From assembly GCA_033782935.1 (NCBI GenBank), contig JAWQEG010000470.1:496001-560000 (forward strand): DNA of 64,000 nucleotides. The letters run 5' to 3'. This stretch comes from Petrolisthes cinctipes. Lineage: Eukaryota > Arthropoda > Malacostraca > Decapoda > Porcellanidae. Made by a program: the position numbers and the translations under genes. Each line of letters begins with the position of its first letter. Within the stretch, counting starts at the first letter, position 1. Of the stretch, positions 63,101 through 64,000 are shown one piece after another. Under the pieces are notes generated by a model. That model made no database searches. It saw only the letters and a program-made list of their open reading frames with translations, and was not told the DNA's origin.

Positions 63101-64000
63101 TATCTGTACATGCCTACTCCGGGTTAGAGTAATTTCAAAATACAGGCCAAAAACATACTGAAAATCGATCTCTTAGGTGCCCTAAAGTCGATATGTGCAT
63201 GCATCTTCTGTACCCGTTTATATCTCAAATTCTGGCCCTAAACACCCGAAAATTCGATATTTTGGGTTACCAGAAGCGATCTGAACATGCCTACTCCGTG
63301 TTAGAGTATTTTCAAAATTCAGGCCCAAAACATGCTGAAAATCGATATTTTTGGAGCCCAAAGTCAATATGTGCATGTATCTTCTGTACCCGTTTATATC
63401 TCAAATTCAGGCTCAAAACACCCAAAAATTCAATATTTTGCGGTCCCAGATGCAATCTGTACAGTGCTAGAATATTTTCAAAATATAGACTAAAAACATG
63501 CTAAAAATCGATCTTTTAGGTGCCAAAAAGTCGATATCTCAAATTCAGTCCCAAAACACCCGAAAATTCGATATTTAGGGGTCCCTGAAGCGATCTGTAC
63601 ATGACTCCTCCGTGTTAGAGTATTTTCAAAATACATGCTCAAAACATACTGAAAATCGATCTTTTAGGTGCACAAAAGTCGATATGTGCATGCATCTTCA
63701 GTACCCGTTTATATCTCAAATTCAGGCTCAAAACACCCGAAAATTCAATATTTTGGGGACCCAGAAGCAATATGTACATGCCTACTCAGTGTTAGAGTAT
63801 TTTCAATATAAAGGCCCAAAACATGCTGAAAATCGATATTTTTGGTGCCCAAAGTCAATATGTGCATGTATCTTCTGTACCCGTTTATATCTCAAATTCA
63901 GGCTCAAAACACCCGAAAATTCAATATTTTGGGGTCCCAGAAGCAATCTGTACATGCCTACACAGTGCTAGAATATTTTCAAAATATAGGCTAAAAACAT
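60112..64000 (+). repeat. Array segment 14: trimers alternating with two-monomer units, cut by window end
   Basis: Unit starts: A'-C1 60112 (325 bp, no B); B-C2 60437 (324 bp, no A); A'-B'-C1 60761; A-B-C 61262; A'-C1 61762 (325 bp); A-B-C2 62087; A'-B'-C1 62588; A-B-C 63089 (10-bp loss in C, ctgtacagtgctag near 63463); A'-B'-C 63580, whose C monomer is cut off at 64000. The array clearly goes on beyond the window. Confidence 0.83.

Larger units (their letters stand above)
1..64000 (+). repeat. Satellite DNA array, ~177-bp monomer family, spans window
   Basis: The motif ggtcccag recurs at 176, 177 or 148-bp steps from position 2 to the end, and all copies I followed are in the same direction. 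At three monomers per 501 bp the window holds about 380 monomers. I saw no inserted mobile element, inversion or non-repeat stretch. The array is cut at both ends of the window (it starts in a B monomer and ends in a C monomer). Arrays of this size and monomer length are known from centromeric and other constitutive heterochromatin of plants and animals; the assignment to a centromere is inference, because the sequence alone cannot show CENH3/CENP-A loading. The family is not one I recognise by name. Confidence 0.97.

Noticed and set aside
1..64000. Many + strand open reading frames of 60-178 codons and some - strand ones, with repeated protein-like sequences
   Set aside because: They recur at the repeat period, many start at GTG or TTG, several frames are open over the same bases, and all end at fixed points (often the TAG of gtgctag in class C). 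Monomer length 177 is 59 codons, so a frame stays open over A and B by chance. Frames are freely broken by 1, 2, 4, 8 and 10-bp indels, which real coding repeats would not tolerate.
1..64000. CRISPR array
   Set aside because: There are regular repeats, but the units are ~148-177 bp with no unique spacers between short direct repeats and no cas genes.
1..64000. Alpha satellite or the Arabidopsis ~178-bp centromere repeat
   Set aside because: The monomer size is similar, but I see none of the sequence I recall for those families; similarity is in length only.
1..64000. tRNA, rRNA, LTR retrotransposon, inverted terminal repeats or target-site duplications
   Set aside because: Nothing in the monomers resembles these, and no stretch departs from the satellite family.

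Overview
The whole 64-kb window is one uninterrupted tandem satellite DNA array. I find no gene, RNA gene, transposon, CRISPR array or unique sequence. Every stretch I read belongs to one repeat family of about 177 bp (about 39% GC in one hand-counted monomer), and all copies are head to tail on the + strand. The first and last bases lie inside repeat units, so the array continues on both sides. Such an array points to a eukaryotic chromosome, most likely centromeric, pericentromeric or subtelomeric heterochromatin. A ~177-bp monomer is in the size class of many plant centromere satellites (such as the ~178-bp Arabidopsis one), so a plant is a reasonable guess, but I do not recognise the sequence and cannot name a species.

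The array is nested. (1) Two related half-units of about 87 and 89-90 bp make one monomer. (2) Monomers fall into three main classes, counted here from the shared motif ggtcccag: A (177 bp), B (176 bp) and C (148 bp, a monomer missing 29 bp). A-B-C forms a 501-bp higher-order repeat (HOR). (3) A and B each have a second version (A', B') and C has two (C1, C2). The fullest period is A-B-C2-A'-B'-C1, 1002 bp, best seen at 28674-29677. Class marks: A has ggccaaaaacatactg and ctggccctaaac; A' has acatgctcaaaacatac and gtgcacaaaag; B has tttttggtgcccaaag; B' has attttagatgcccaaag; C has gtgctagaatattttc and gtgccaaaaa followed by the 29-bp gap; C1 has cgacatttt and aaaaaatcgatatc; C2 has cgatctttt and aaaaagtcgatatc.

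Layout: 1-13607 is mixed, with 501-bp units, B-C dimers (324 bp), four-monomer units (677 bp) and a 1487-bp segment present twice. 13608-16607 holds two copies of a 1500-bp unit. 16608-31177 is mixed HORs with dispersed duplicated blocks. 31178-39813 carries a 4.3-kb tandem duplication with a readable breakpoint. 39814-46613 is irregular. 46614-52102 is the most regular run. 52103-60111 has ~1.7-1.86-kb and 1003-bp tandem duplications. 60112-64000 mixes 501-bp and 324/325-bp units. Shared rare variants, hybrid monomers and small deletions record repeated unequal exchange or slippage between misaligned copies.

Open reading frames of about 60-178 codons recur throughout, but they follow from the repeat: 177 is 59 codons, stops are sparse, and class C supplies a regular TAG. 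I annotate none as a gene. The new biology here, if any, is the satellite family and its layered architecture, not a protein system.
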